From: Cytophagales bacterium
GTDB lineage: Bacteria; Bacteroidota; Bacteroidia; Cytophagales; Cyclobacteriaceae
Direction: 5' to 3'
DNA length: 45,157 nt
Assembly (NCBI GenBank): GCA_020403045.1
Contig: JADBYK010000007.1
Span: 1-45,157 of the forward strand
Numbering within the stretch: the first letter of the stretch is position 1; each line of letters starts with the position of its first letter. The notes under the pieces were generated by a model, which saw nothing but the letters and a program-made list of their open reading frames with translations, searched no databases and was not told where the DNA came from. Below, piece after piece: positions 17,196 to 26,157 of this stretch. A program made the position numbers and the translations under genes.

Positions 17196-18127
17196 GCACC
17201 GAAATTATTTATACCGTAATAAGTCTTACAGCGATTGGGATAATTGCAGCTGTTGTAATCTATTTCGTTTCCAAAAAGTTTGCTGTCCAAGAAGATCCAC
17301 GCATAAGTAATGTTGAAAGTGTACTGCCCAACACAAATTGTGGCGGTTGTGGCCACCCCGGATGCCATGCGTTTGCCGTGGCCGTGGTCAACGCGGGAGA
17401 CCTTTCTAGTCTACATTGCCCTGTTGGGGGTAACTCGGTGATGAAACGAGTAGCTGATATCCTTGGGGTGCAAGCGGTTGAAAAAGATCCCTACATCGCG
17501 GTGGTACGTTGTTCGGGTTCTTTTGAGCACCGAAAAAAAACAAGTGTGTACAATGGCACAAGCTCTTGTAAAATAGAAGCGAATCTGTACAGTGGCGATA
17601 CCGGCTGCGCCTATGGCTGCCTAGGCCATGGCGACTGTGTAGATGTCTGTGACTTTGATGCCATGTACATAGATGAGAAGACCGGTTTGCCTGTAATTGT
17701 TGAAGACAAATGCACTGCCTGCAACGCCTGTGTCAACGAATGCCCGAAAGATATTTTAGAGCTGTGGCCAAAAGGAAAGAAAAATCAACGCGTATATGTT
17801 GCTTGCCTCAATGAGGAAAAAGGTAGCACTGCCCGTAAAGAATGTGCAGTGGCATGCTCTGGCTGTTCTAAGTGTTTTGAATCCTGTCGTTACGATGCCA
17901 TCAGCATGGTTAATAATCTGGCTCATATTGATCCAGACAAATGCAAGTTGTGCATGGAATGTGTAGGAACATGCGATGTACATAACATCATTACCGCCAA
18001 TGTAACGCCTGAGAAGTTACAGCAAGGTGATGAACAACGGCTGAAGCATGAAGAACGTGCTCGTAAAAAAAGAGAAGCAGAAAAATTAGCAGCCCAACAA
18101 AGTAACAATGAGCCTCCACAAGCATAA
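17192..18127 (+). CDS. rnfB: Rnf complex subunit RnfB, poly-cluster ferredoxin
   Basis: RnfB is the electron-entry subunit of the ion-pumping ferredoxin:NAD oxidoreductase. The 311-residue protein starts with a membrane anchor (about residues 5-27), followed by the Fes domain NCGGCGHPGCHAFA...LHCPVGG. Several cysteine clusters of ferredoxin type follow: CAYGCLGHGDCVDVC, CTACNACVNECP, CAVACSGCSKCFESC and CKLCMECVGTCD. That is more than in the proteobacterial RnfB and fits the multi-cluster type known from anaerobes. The C-terminal 35 residues are a charged Lys/Glu/Arg tail. It overlaps rseC at its start and rnfC by 20 bases at its end. It would receive electrons from reduced ferredoxin, or from flavodoxin as suggested by the upstream genes. 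Confidence 0.96.
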   Translation: MSTEIIYTVISLTAIGIIAAVVIYFVSKKFAVQEDPRISNVESVLPNTNCGGCGHPGCHAFAVAVVNAGDLSSLHCPVGGNSVMKRVADILGVQAVEKDPYIAVVRCSGSFEHRKKTSVYNGTSSCKIEANLYSGDTGCAYGCLGHGDCVDVCDFDAMYIDEKTGLPVIVEDKCTACNACVNECPKDILELWPKGKKNQRVYVACLNEEKGSTARKECAVACSGCSKCFESCRYDAISMVNNLAHIDPDKCKLCMECVGTCDVHNIITANVTPEKLQQGDEQRLKHEERARKKREAEKLAAQQSNNEPPQA

Positions 18128-19442
18128 AACATTTAGCATCGGAGGGGTGCACCCGGATGAAAATAAGTTATCGGCACATACGCCCATTACCCCCCTGGAG
18201 TTGCCCAAGATGGTGATCATCCCCATTACTCAACATATTGGAGCACCTGCGAAGATCATCGTTCAACGAGGTGATGCGGTGAAGGCTGGACAAATTATTG
18301 CCACACACGAAGGGTTCGTTTCTTCCAACATTCATTCTTCCGTTTCCGGAAAAGTAGGCATCATTGAAGAGGTGATGGATAGTACCGGTTTTAAACATAC
18401 AGCCATTTCTATTCGTGTGAAGGGCGATGAATGGGTGGAAAACATTGATCGCACCGATACACTCATCGAAGAAGTAGCATTGTCTCCCAAAGAGATTGTA
18501 GCGCGGATTATGGAATCCGGTGTAGTAGGCATGGGTGGAGCAGCCTTCCCATCTCATGTAAAACTCAGTGTCCCGGAAGGCAAACACGTGGATCATTTGA
18601 TTATTAATGGTGTTGAGTGCGAGCCGTTCCTCACAGCGGATCATCGACTGATGGTTGAAAAGCCAAAGGAAATTATCGTTGGTGTCAAAATATTGATGAA
18701 GGCGTTGGGCGTTGACAAGGCCATCATCGGCATTGAAGATAATAAAGCCGATGCCATTGAAATTTTTGAGAATCTATTGGTGACAGAACCCGGGATTTCA
18801 GTGGAGGCCCTCGAAGTGCAATATCCACAAGGAGGAGAGAAACAATTGATTCAGGCGCTATTGAATCGCGAAGTTCCTTCGGGTGGCTTGCCTTCAGATG
18901 TAGGCGTCATCGTTCACAATGTAGGCACTACGTATGCCATCTATCAGGCTGTTCAAAAAAATATACCATTGGTTGAACGAGTTGTAACAGTCACTGGCAA
19001 GTCGGTCAAACAACCCTCCAATTTTTTAGTGCGAATTGGAACTCCTGTAATCGATGTATTGATTGCTGCGGGTGGGGTGCCTGAAGATACGGGTAAGATT
19101 GTAAGTGGCGGGCCCATGATGGGCAAAGCCATTGCTGATTTAGATGTACCGGTGGCGAAAGGTACCTCCGGTATTTTGCTCATACCTAAGGAAGATTCGA
19201 TGCGCGAAGAAGTGTACAACTGCGTGCATTGTGGGAAATGCATTGAGGCATGTCCTATGGGTCTTGAGCCTTATCGTTTGTTGTTGTTGGCGAAAAAAGG
19301 AAATCACTCACGAGCAAAAGAAGAACACATTATTGATTGCATTGAATGTGGATCATGTTCCTTCGTTTGTCCTTCCAATCGCCCCATCTTGGATTATATA
19401 CGACTGGGTAAGACGCAATTAAAAAAACAAAAGAAACCATGA
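18108..19442 (+). CDS. rnfC: Rnf complex subunit RnfC
   Basis: RnfC is the peripheral NADH/FMN-type subunit carrying two [4Fe-4S] clusters. The 444-residue protein begins KTFSIGGVHPDENK, the usual RnfC start. It then has the Complex-I-51K-like region (GGAAFPSHVKL and NGVECEPFLTADHRLM, about 147-185), an SLBB-like segment, and the clusters CVHCGKCIEACPMG and CIECGSCSFVCPS near the C-terminus. The gene overlaps rnfB and rnfD by a few bases each, pointing to coupled translation. There is no long C-terminal repeat extension of the enterobacterial type. Confidence 0.97.
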   Translation: MSLHKHKTFSIGGVHPDENKLSAHTPITPLELPKMVIIPITQHIGAPAKIIVQRGDAVKAGQIIATHEGFVSSNIHSSVSGKVGIIEEVMDSTGFKHTAISIRVKGDEWVENIDRTDTLIEEVALSPKEIVARIMESGVVGMGGAAFPSHVKLSVPEGKHVDHLIINGVECEPFLTADHRLMVEKPKEIIVGVKILMKALGVDKAIIGIEDNKADAIEIFENLLVTEPGISVEALEVQYPQGGEKQLIQALLNREVPSGGLPSDVGVIVHNVGTTYAIYQAVQKNIPLVERVVTVTGKSVKQPSNFLVRIGTPVIDVLIAAGGVPEDTGKIVSGGPMMGKAIADLDVPVAKGTSGILLIPKEDSMREEVYNCVHCGKCIEACPMGLEPYRLLLLAKKGNHSRAKEEHIIDCIECGSCSFVCPSNRPILDYIRLGKTQLKKQKKP

Positions 19443-20461
19443 GTGCTGGATTGCTCACTGTATCTCCTTCTCCTCATATTCATAGTGAGTTGACCGTGCC
19501 GCAAATTATGCGGGCCGTAATTATTGCCATGGTGCCGGCATTTTTACTCGCTATCTACAATTTTGGACTAGGTGCGGTGTATTTAACGGCTCTCTCCGTA
19601 TTTTTTTGCGTAGCCATTGAATATCTGATTGCCCGCTATCTATTGAATAAGTCTGCATCTATCTACGATGGCTCGGCCGTGATCACAGGCGTATTGCTGG
19701 CATTTAACGTGCCTTCCAATTTGCCTTGGTACATTATCTTGATCGGAAGTATGGTATCCATTGGCATAGGAAAGATGAGTTTCGGTGGACTTGGAAATAA
19801 TCCATTCAATCCGGCATTGGTTGGTCGTGTGTTTTTATTGTTGTCGTTTCCAGTTCAGATGACGTCCTGGCCAATCGCCAAGGCAACTCTTTCACTGGAC
19901 GCCATCACAAGTGCAACGCCTTTGGGAATATTCAAAGAAGGCCTTCGTGCAGGAGAATCCGTACAAGCATTGATGACAAAAATGCCTTCGTATGCAGATT
20001 TCTTTTTCGGTACGCAAAGTGGTTCGCTGGGTGAGATGTCAACCTTTGCTTTGTTAATTGGTCTGGCCTACATGCTTTATAAAAAGATCATTACTTGGCA
20101 TATTCCTGTGTCTATGCTGGTTACCGTTTTTGTGATCACGGGGATTTTCTGGTTGATCGACCCTTCGAAGTATGCAACACCTCTTTTTCACATTCTAACC
20201 GGAGGCGTCATGTTGGGCGCGGTGTTTATGGCTACTGATTATGTGACTTCTCCCTTTACCCATCGGGGCATGCTGATTTTTGGTTTTGGTATTGGATTGC
20301 TCACGGTGTTGATTCGTTTGTTTGGCAGCTATCCGGAAGGGGTATCGTTCGCGATCTTAATTATGAATGCCGTTGTGCCGTTTATTAACCGGTTTGCGAA
20401 AGAACCCCGTTACGGAGCAAAACGTGCGAAGGATAAGGAGCTCGAAACCGTAATGCACTAG
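19439..20461 (+). CDS. rnfD: Rnf complex subunit RnfD
   Basis: This integral membrane subunit, homologous to NqrB, carries a covalently bound FMN. The 340-residue protein has about eight to ten hydrophobic segments. The flavinylation motif is DAITSATPLG, with Thr160 as the expected attachment residue. Other conserved pieces are YDGSAVITGVLLAFNVP and GGLGNNPFNPALVGR. It overlaps the rnfC stop and directly abuts rnfG. It probably forms part of the ion path together with RnfA and RnfE. Confidence 0.96.
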   Translation: MSAGLLTVSPSPHIHSELTVPQIMRAVIIAMVPAFLLAIYNFGLGAVYLTALSVFFCVAIEYLIARYLLNKSASIYDGSAVITGVLLAFNVPSNLPWYIILIGSMVSIGIGKMSFGGLGNNPFNPALVGRVFLLLSFPVQMTSWPIAKATLSLDAITSATPLGIFKEGLRAGESVQALMTKMPSYADFFFGTQSGSLGEMSTFALLIGLAYMLYKKIITWHIPVSMLVTVFVITGIFWLIDPSKYATPLFHILTGGVMLGAVFMATDYVTSPFTHRGMLIFGFGIGLLTVLIRLFGSYPEGVSFAILIMNAVVPFINRFAKEPRYGAKRAKDKELETVMH

Positions 20462-20463
20462 TG

Positions 20464-21054
20464 ATGGCAGCTGCAAGATCATCTTTCCTGAATTTATTGG
20501 TCACATTAACCATTGTCACGCTGGTCGCTTCTCTCTCACTCGGTTATGTATATGAATGGACGAAAGAGCCGATCGCACGGGCGCAGATGGCCAAGCAATT
20601 GAAAGCCATTGAGTCTGTCGTGAGCGGCTACGACAATAATCCTGTGTTAGAAAGTTACCGTTTGCCCACACCGAATGGGAAGGATAGTCTTGATTTTTTT
20701 CCCGCCAAAAAGAAAGGTGAGTTGATTGGTGTGGCAGTCAAAACCAAATCCTCAAAAGCATATAACGGTGATATTTGGTTAATGGTTGGATTTAATGTGA
20801 AGGGTGAGATTCAAAATATTTTTGTGATCGAGCATAAAGAGACTCCGGGGCTCGGTTCAAAAATGACGACCCCAAAATTTCTTCAGCAATTCATGGGACG
20901 TAATCTAACTACCATGAAGCTAACCGTAAAAAAAGAGGGTGGCGATGTGGACGCAATAACGGGGGCTACTATTAGCACCAGGGCTTTTTCAGGAGCTGTC
21001 CAAACAGCCTACGAAACATTTATTAATTCAGCGAGTCATGGAGCAGCCAATTAG
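20464..21054 (+). CDS. rnfG: Rnf complex subunit RnfG
   Basis: This membrane-anchored flavoprotein, homologous to NqrC, has one N-terminal helix (about residues 8-27) and an extracytoplasmic FMN-binding domain. The attachment motif DAITGATISTRA has its Thr at residue 169 from the ATG used here. A GTG at 20461 immediately before is an alternative start adding one residue; the ATG is preferred. Conserved features include GHKETPGLGSK-like IEHKETPGLGSKM. Its end overlaps the start of rnfE by 17 bases. Confidence 0.95.
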   Translation: MAAARSSFLNLLVTLTIVTLVASLSLGYVYEWTKEPIARAQMAKQLKAIESVVSGYDNNPVLESYRLPTPNGKDSLDFFPAKKKGELIGVAVKTKSSKAYNGDIWLMVGFNVKGEIQNIFVIEHKETPGLGSKMTTPKFLQQFMGRNLTTMKLTVKKEGGDVDAITGATISTRAFSGAVQTAYETFINSASHGAAN

Positions 21055-21649
21055 TTTGAAGGATAATTTTTTAAAGGGCGTCATAAAAGAGAATCCAGTC
21101 TTTGTGTTGCTACTCGGCTGCTGTCCTACGTTGGGCGTTACGTCCTCTGCGGTGAATGGGCTAGGTATGGGGGCTGCTACTGCATTTGTATTAGTGATGT
21201 CTAATCTGGCGATTGCGTTGGTAAAAAATGTGATTCCAGATAAAGTGCGGATCCCAGCATTTATTGTCATAATCGCAGCGTTTGTAACGGTCGTTCAACT
21301 CTTGATGGCTGCCTACACGCCAGCGTTAAATGAACAGCTGGGATTGTTTATCCCCTTGATCGTAGTGAACTGCATCGTACTTGGTAGGGCAGAAGCCTTT
21401 GCTTCGCGCAACACGGCAGGAGCCAGTATGATTGATGGGCTAGGCATGGGGGTTGGGTTTACGTTTGCACTTTTGCTGCTTGGAACTATTCGTGAGCTAT
21501 TGGGCAACCTATCACTCTTTGGGTATAAGCTGGTAGAAGCCGATGGTATTTTGATTTTTGTTTTAGCACCGGGAGCTTTTATTACGTTGGGTTTTATCAT
21601 CGCCACCATGAAATGGTTAAAGGATAGAGAAAATAAAAAGAGCCATTAA
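21038..21649 (+). CDS. rnfE: Rnf complex subunit RnfE
   Basis: This 203-residue membrane protein of the RnfE/NqrD family has about six helices. The signature FVLLLGCCPTLGVTSSAVNG near the start contains the cysteine of the family's intramembrane iron-sulfur site, and VNCIVLGRAEAFASRNT in the middle carries the second. It overlaps rnfG and is followed after 9 bases by rnfA. The C-terminus is a short charged tail (KDRENKKSH). Confidence 0.95.
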   Translation: MEQPISLKDNFLKGVIKENPVFVLLLGCCPTLGVTSSAVNGLGMGAATAFVLVMSNLAIALVKNVIPDKVRIPAFIVIIAAFVTVVQLLMAAYTPALNEQLGLFIPLIVVNCIVLGRAEAFASRNTAGASMIDGLGMGVGFTFALLLLGTIRELLGNLSLFGYKLVEADGILIFVLAPGAFITLGFIIATMKWLKDRENKKSH

Positions 21650-21658
21650 TTCATTCGT

Positions 21659-22231
21659 ATGCAATACCTCATCATTATCATCTCCTCAATTTTCATTAAC
21701 AACATTGTGTTGGCTAAGTTTTTAGGAATCTGCCCTTTCCTCGGGGTTTCCAAGAATACTTCTACGGCTGTAGGCATGGGCGCGGCTGTTGTATTTGTGA
21801 TGACGCTTTCCACCATTATGACGTACCTGGTGCAACACTACATTCTGTTGCCGTTGGGGATCGCTTATATGCAAACCGTCACTTATATTTTGGTGATTGC
21901 CTTTTTAGTGCAGGTGGTCGAGATCATCTTAAAAAAAGTAAGTCCAGATCTATACCAAGCACTCGGTGTATACCTTCCATTGATCACGACAAATTGTACC
22001 ATACTAGGAGTTGCGATTTTAGTCATTCAAAACAACTTTAACCTACTGCAGAGTGTAGTATTTGCCGTGGGCAATTCAGTAGGGTTTACGCTTGCGATTG
22101 CGCTTTTCTCCACCATCCGCGAACAACTAGACAATGCCGACCTACCCGAGTATATGCAAGGAATTCCAGCCGCTCTTATCACCGCAAGTATTTTGTCAAT
22201 GGCGTTTATGGGTTTTGCGGGATTGGTTTAG
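21659..22231 (+). CDS. rnfA: Rnf complex subunit RnfA
   Basis: This 190-residue six-helix membrane protein of the RnfA/NqrE family is the partner of RnfE. It has the paired motifs LAKFLGICPFLGVSKN near residue 20 and TTNCTILGVAIL near residue 110, each with the conserved cysteine that coordinates the intramembrane cluster. It closes the rnfBCDGEA set. The order B-C-D-G-E-A is that usual in Bacteroidota rather than the proteobacterial A-B-C-D-G-E. No strong hairpin terminator is visible after its stop. Confidence 0.96.
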   Translation: MQYLIIIISSIFINNIVLAKFLGICPFLGVSKNTSTAVGMGAAVVFVMTLSTIMTYLVQHYILLPLGIAYMQTVTYILVIAFLVQVVEIILKKVSPDLYQALGVYLPLITTNCTILGVAILVIQNNFNLLQSVVFAVGNSVGFTLAIALFSTIREQLDNADLPEYMQGIPAALITASILSMAFMGFAGLV

Positions 22232-22580
22232 GACTTTCGTTTCGATTCACTGTAAATCTAGCATCAACAAATTCTCGAAGCCGTTCCACGGTCAACCGAT
22301 TCAACACCGGTCTTTATCCGATGATACTGTTGAGGATGACTTGTTTTGGGTGTTCGGTGGTGACCTGATCAATCACACAGGCGTAGGCGGTGGCTGATCA
22401 TTCACTGCAAGCAAATCTCATATTTTTGCGAATTCCCTTGTCTGCATCTATTTTATCGCACGTACTCCAATTCGCTAACTGGCCGAACGAGAAATATTCA
22501 TCATTGTAGAAATCTTATATTGAAGACCAACAGCATGGGGCGGACATCTAACGTGGCAGCAGACCAGAAAGTTGAATTAG
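22232..22580. other. Gene-free convergent gap between rnfA and the BLUF gene
   Basis: About 350 bases without a credible intact gene. On the minus strand, around 22240-22370, short protein-like runs (for example QVTTEHPKQVILNSIIG, then LTVERLREFVDARF after a stop) hint at a decayed gene. The frames are broken and I cannot assign a family. No clear terminator hairpin is seen for either converging transcript. Confidence 0.35.
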
Positions 22581-23015
22581 CTAAAGCTCCGCGTAGTCGA
22601 CCGCGTTCTTTTTGTAAAACATCTCCAAAAACAAAAGCAGGAGATTCTTATCGCCTTTCATTTCTTGCTTCTCAAAAAATATATCTATATCTCGAAAACC
22701 GGTAAGTTGTTCAGCGTCCTCAAAAGTCAGCCTTTTAAATCCCATGGTCCAACCTTTGAAAATACGCTCAGGGGAGTTGCCCTGGATGACAGTCACTACT
22801 TTGGTGTGTCGTGCATCTGCTTTTATCTTTGCATAGATCTGCTCAACAACTAATTTTTCACCCTCCAACACTTGGATAAATTTCCCTTGCAGGTGAAGGA
22901 GCATTCCGGTAATTCCGTTTTGCTTGTTGAAACCTCGACATTCTTTAAGTAACTCGATAAGGTCATGCTCAGCAAACTCTTTAGTGGCATGGCTTGTATA
23001 AACCAAATGATACAT
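22581..23015 (-). CDS. Stand-alone BLUF blue-light photoreceptor
   Basis: The protein has 144 residues with the BLUF fold from the first residue and no output domain, so it is the short type that signals through partner proteins. Residues needed for the photocycle are all present and match AppA at a constant offset of 15: Tyr6 (AppA Tyr21), Asn30 (Asn45), Gln48 (Gln63), Trp89 (Trp104) and Met91 (Met106). The block NGITGMLLHLQGKFIQVLEG is diagnostic. The C-terminal 45 residues are the usual helical cap. It lies 191 bases downstream of korB on the same strand and converges with rnfA. Whether it controls the neighbouring redox genes is unknown. Confidence 0.93.
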   Translation of the reverse strand: MYHLVYTSHATKEFAEHDLIELLKECRGFNKQNGITGMLLHLQGKFIQVLEGEKLVVEQIYAKIKADARHTKVVTVIQGNSPERIFKGWTMGFKRLTFEDAEQLTGFRDIDIFFEKQEMKGDKNLLLLFLEMFYKKNAVDYAEL

Positions 23016-23206
23016 GCAGTAAACCTAATTTTTTATTTTCTAAAGCGCCAGTATCTTTTAAGCAAATGGATCATAAATTTTATTGAAAGTAATACTATTA
23101 AATTCAATTCTAAATTTAAATAGTAACTGTAGTGACCATAACAGAAAACCCAAAGTTGGTAACTTCTTCTCGCTCGACAGCTAAAAAAGACTGAAAGAAA
23201 AATTAG

Positions 23207-24256
23207 TTATATCTCCCAATGACTTGCACCGAGTAATAGGCTCTCCAGGTTTCCAATTCCTTTCGCCTCTACTTCATGTTGAATTTGTTCAACCACTCTC
23301 TCTTCATATGAACTTCGATTGGTGAGGCTTTGTAAAACGCCCATTGGTCTGGGCAGATTTTCAGCGTAAGTCATATTGGCCAGAATAAAAGCAAGGGTGG
23401 AGTCATGCTGGTCATGAACCAATACATCATTGATACTATTGCCACGTTCGGTTAGTTCAATCACGGTTGGGCGAAAGCCATCTAACTTGATGCCTTTGTT
23501 TTTTTGTTTGCCGAAAACCATTGGCTTACCATGCTCCAACCACACCGAATGTTCTTCGCGTGTTTCTGCATTGGTATATAAATCAAAAGCACCATCGTTA
23601 AAAATGCGACAGTTGGTATATATCTCCACAAAAGAAAATCCCTTGTGCTGATGGGCTTGTAATAGCAAGTTTTGTAGTTGTTGCCGGTCTTTGTCATGGC
23701 CTCGTGCAACAAACGTGGCGCTTGCACCTAATGCCAATGCTACCGGATTAAATGGATCATCCAATGCACCGAGCGGTGAAGACTTCGTAATTTGTCCACG
23801 ATGTGAGGTCGGAGAGTATTGTCCCTTGGTAAGGCTGTACACCTCATTGTTAAACATCAATACGTTCATATCCACATTTCTGCGACATGCATGGATAAAG
23901 TGATTTCCGCCAATGCTCATATTATCACCATCGCCCGTTACCACCCACACACTTAAATCAGGTCGGGCAATTTTCAAACCACTGGCAATTGGTAGCGCTC
24001 TGCCGTGAATGCCGTGAAAACCATACGTATCCATGTAGTATGGAAAACGTCCTGAGCATCCTATGCCCGAGATAAAAACAATCTTCTCTTTTGGTATACC
24101 CAACTCGGGCATGAGACGCTGCGCAGGGGAGAGCACGGAGATCGCTCCACAACCCGCACACCAACGCACATCTACATCGGGTTTAAAATCTTTTGATGTG
24201 TAATGACTTTCTCCACTGTGTGGTTTATTGACGAGATCATCGATAATCGTATTCAT
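23207..24256 (-). CDS. korB: 2-oxoacid:ferredoxin oxidoreductase, beta subunit
   Basis: This thiamine-diphosphate and [4Fe-4S] subunit belongs to a 2-oxoacid (probably 2-oxoglutarate or pyruvate) ferredoxin oxidoreductase. The 349-residue protein shows cluster ligands WCAGCG (Cys33, Cys36), GIGCSGR (Cys67) and a later YTNC. The ThDP motif is TGDGDNMSIGGNHF (107-120). FNNEVYSLTKGQYSPTS is a further conserved block. It follows the alpha subunit by 11 bases. No separate delta (ferredoxin) subunit is next to the pair. The substrate cannot be told reliably from sequence; KorB is the usual name for this long-beta, fused-alpha type. Confidence 0.93.
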   Translation of the reverse strand: MNTIIDDLVNKPHSGESHYTSKDFKPDVDVRWCAGCGAISVLSPAQRLMPELGIPKEKIVFISGIGCSGRFPYYMDTYGFHGIHGRALPIASGLKIARPDLSVWVVTGDGDNMSIGGNHFIHACRRNVDMNVLMFNNEVYSLTKGQYSPTSHRGQITKSSPLGALDDPFNPVALALGASATFVARGHDKDRQQLQNLLLQAHQHKGFSFVEIYTNCRIFNDGAFDLYTNAETREEHSVWLEHGKPMVFGKQKNKGIKLDGFRPTVIELTERGNSINDVLVHDQHDSTLAFILANMTYAENLPRPMGVLQSLTNRSSYEERVVEQIQHEVEAKGIGNLESLLLGASHWEI

Positions 24257-24267
24257 AATTTTTGTTT

Positions 24268-26157
24268 TTAGAGATCAACCGGAATGTCAAGATTTGATTT
24301 TTTGGACGGCCACTTCTTTATGTTGGTCATGGTAAGTAATACGGAAATTTTTTCTTCCAACTCAATTGCTTTAAAAGGTTTTCCTTGCACCTTGTTAATG
24401 CCAATTACTCGCTTCAAGTACTTAGCCTGAATCAAATTTTTCAATTGTCCTAAATTCAATTCAGGAATTACCACTCGATCAAAGCGATGCAATACATCTC
24501 CTAAATTTTTTGGGAAAGGATTCAGGTAACGCAAATGACCAAATGATAGCTTGTGGCCCTGCGATCTTAAATTTTCGTAGGCATTTTTAGCAGCCCCGTA
24601 GGTACTACCCCAACTCAAGAGTAACAGGTCTCCTTTGGGTTCACCCATCACTTCCAAATCAGGAATATCATTTGCAATTCCATCTACTTTTTTCTGGCGT
24701 AGTTCCACCATCTTTTGATGGTTTATCGGATCGTGACTAACCACACCGCTGCCATCTTCTTTTTCTAATCCTCCAATGCGGTGTTCCATCCCTTGCATGC
24801 CTGGTATTGCCCACAAACGACCCAATGTTTCGGGATTGCGGACATAAGGTTTGAATGTGGAAGGGTCGGCAGCGAAGTTGGGTGCAATGTCGGGCAACTT
24901 ATCTACATCCGGTATGCGCCAGGGTTCTGAAGCTTGCCCGATATAGCCATCAGTGAGCAACATCACAGGTGTCATATATTTTAGAGCAATACGTGCTGCC
25001 TCCAGTGTCATGTTGAAACAATCTGCCGAGCTGGCAGCAGCGAGCACTGGCATAGGCGCTTCACCATGGCGTCCATACATAGCTTGCATTAAATCACTTT
25101 GTTCTGTTTTTGTTGGTAAACCTGTAGATGGACCAGCTCGTTGAACATCGACAATAATCAATGGCAACTCAGTCATGATGGCCAAGCCAATGGCTTCCGT
25201 TTTTAAAGAAAGCCCCGGGCCACTAGTGGTTGTTACGGCCAGGCTTCCACCAAATGCGGCACCGATAGCACTTGTGATGGCAGCAATCTCATCTTCAGCT
25301 TGCAGATGTTTAACTCCGTATTGCTTGTAGCCGGAGATAGCGTGCAAAATATCAGTTGCAGGAGTGATGGGGTAGGAGCCCAAAAAAAGAGGGAGATGGG
25401 CTTTTGTAGCCGCGACTACTAACCCTAACGCTACCGCTTGATTTCCCGTGATGCTTCTATATTTTCCGGGTGGCAGTTTTGATTTATCGATCACATATTG
25501 TTTTCTGAAATCCGGATTCTTCTCGGCAAAATTCCAACCGCCTTGCAATGCATGTGCGTTGGCCAAGATCACATCTTCTTTACCCTTAAACTTTTTATTG
25601 ATCCACGACACGGTGGGATCAAGAGGTCTATTAAAAAGCCAATACGTAATTCCAAGAGCAAAAATATTTCTTGTTTTTTGAATAAGTTTTGATGGAAGTT
25701 CCACTTCGATAAAAGCTTTTTTCAATTCTTTGCTCATATCAATAGCAAATACATGGTTCTTTGCGAGTCCCACATCTTCTAGCGGATTACGAGCATAGCC
25801 GGCAAGTTTTAGGTTACGGTCGTCAAAGCCTTCCCTATCTACAATGACGATACCTCCTTCTCGAACCTGTGCTAAATTTACTTTCAAGCTGGCCGCGTTC
25901 ATTGCCACCAGTACATCCACAAAGTCACCTGATGTGGTGATGTGCTTACTACCAAAGTGAACTTGAAAAGCACTTACACCATAGAGTGTGCCTTCCGGAG
26001 CGCGAATTTCTGACGGGTAATCCGGAAAGGTATTTACTTCATTGCCTGCAAACCCGGCTGTATCCGAAAATTGAGTTCCTATCAACTGCATACCATCACC
26101 GCTATCTCCGGCAAAGCGTACAGTTACTTCTTCCAAATGTTCGATTAGCTTATCCAT
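24268..26157 (-). CDS. korA: 2-oxoacid:ferredoxin oxidoreductase, fused gamma-alpha subunit
   Basis: The 629-residue protein joins the gamma domain and the alpha domain. The gamma domain spans about residues 1-200 and includes VRFAGDSGDGMQLIGTQF (13-30) and FPDYPSEIRAPEG (44-56). The alpha domain runs from about 233, with SITGNQAVALG (235-245), GSYPITPATDIL (260-271) and TTSGPGLSLKTEA. It binds CoA and the 2-oxoacid and works with KorB. This fused two-subunit form is typical of aerobic or microaerobic Bacteroidota and differs from the single-chain NifJ encoded earlier in the window. It is the first gene of the korA-korB pair and is divergent from the tonB-like gene. Confidence 0.94.
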   Translation of the reverse strand: MDKLIEHLEEVTVRFAGDSGDGMQLIGTQFSDTAGFAGNEVNTFPDYPSEIRAPEGTLYGVSAFQVHFGSKHITTSGDFVDVLVAMNAASLKVNLAQVREGGIVIVDREGFDDRNLKLAGYARNPLEDVGLAKNHVFAIDMSKELKKAFIEVELPSKLIQKTRNIFALGITYWLFNRPLDPTVSWINKKFKGKEDVILANAHALQGGWNFAEKNPDFRKQYVIDKSKLPPGKYRSITGNQAVALGLVVAATKAHLPLFLGSYPITPATDILHAISGYKQYGVKHLQAEDEIAAITSAIGAAFGGSLAVTTTSGPGLSLKTEAIGLAIMTELPLIIVDVQRAGPSTGLPTKTEQSDLMQAMYGRHGEAPMPVLAAASSADCFNMTLEAARIALKYMTPVMLLTDGYIGQASEPWRIPDVDKLPDIAPNFAADPSTFKPYVRNPETLGRLWAIPGMQGMEHRIGGLEKEDGSGVVSHDPINHQKMVELRQKKVDGIANDIPDLEVMGEPKGDLLLLSWGSTYGAAKNAYENLRSQGHKLSFGHLRYLNPFPKNLGDVLHRFDRVVIPELNLGQLKNLIQAKYLKRVIGINKVQGKPFKAIELEEKISVLLTMTNIKKWPSKKSNLDIPVDL

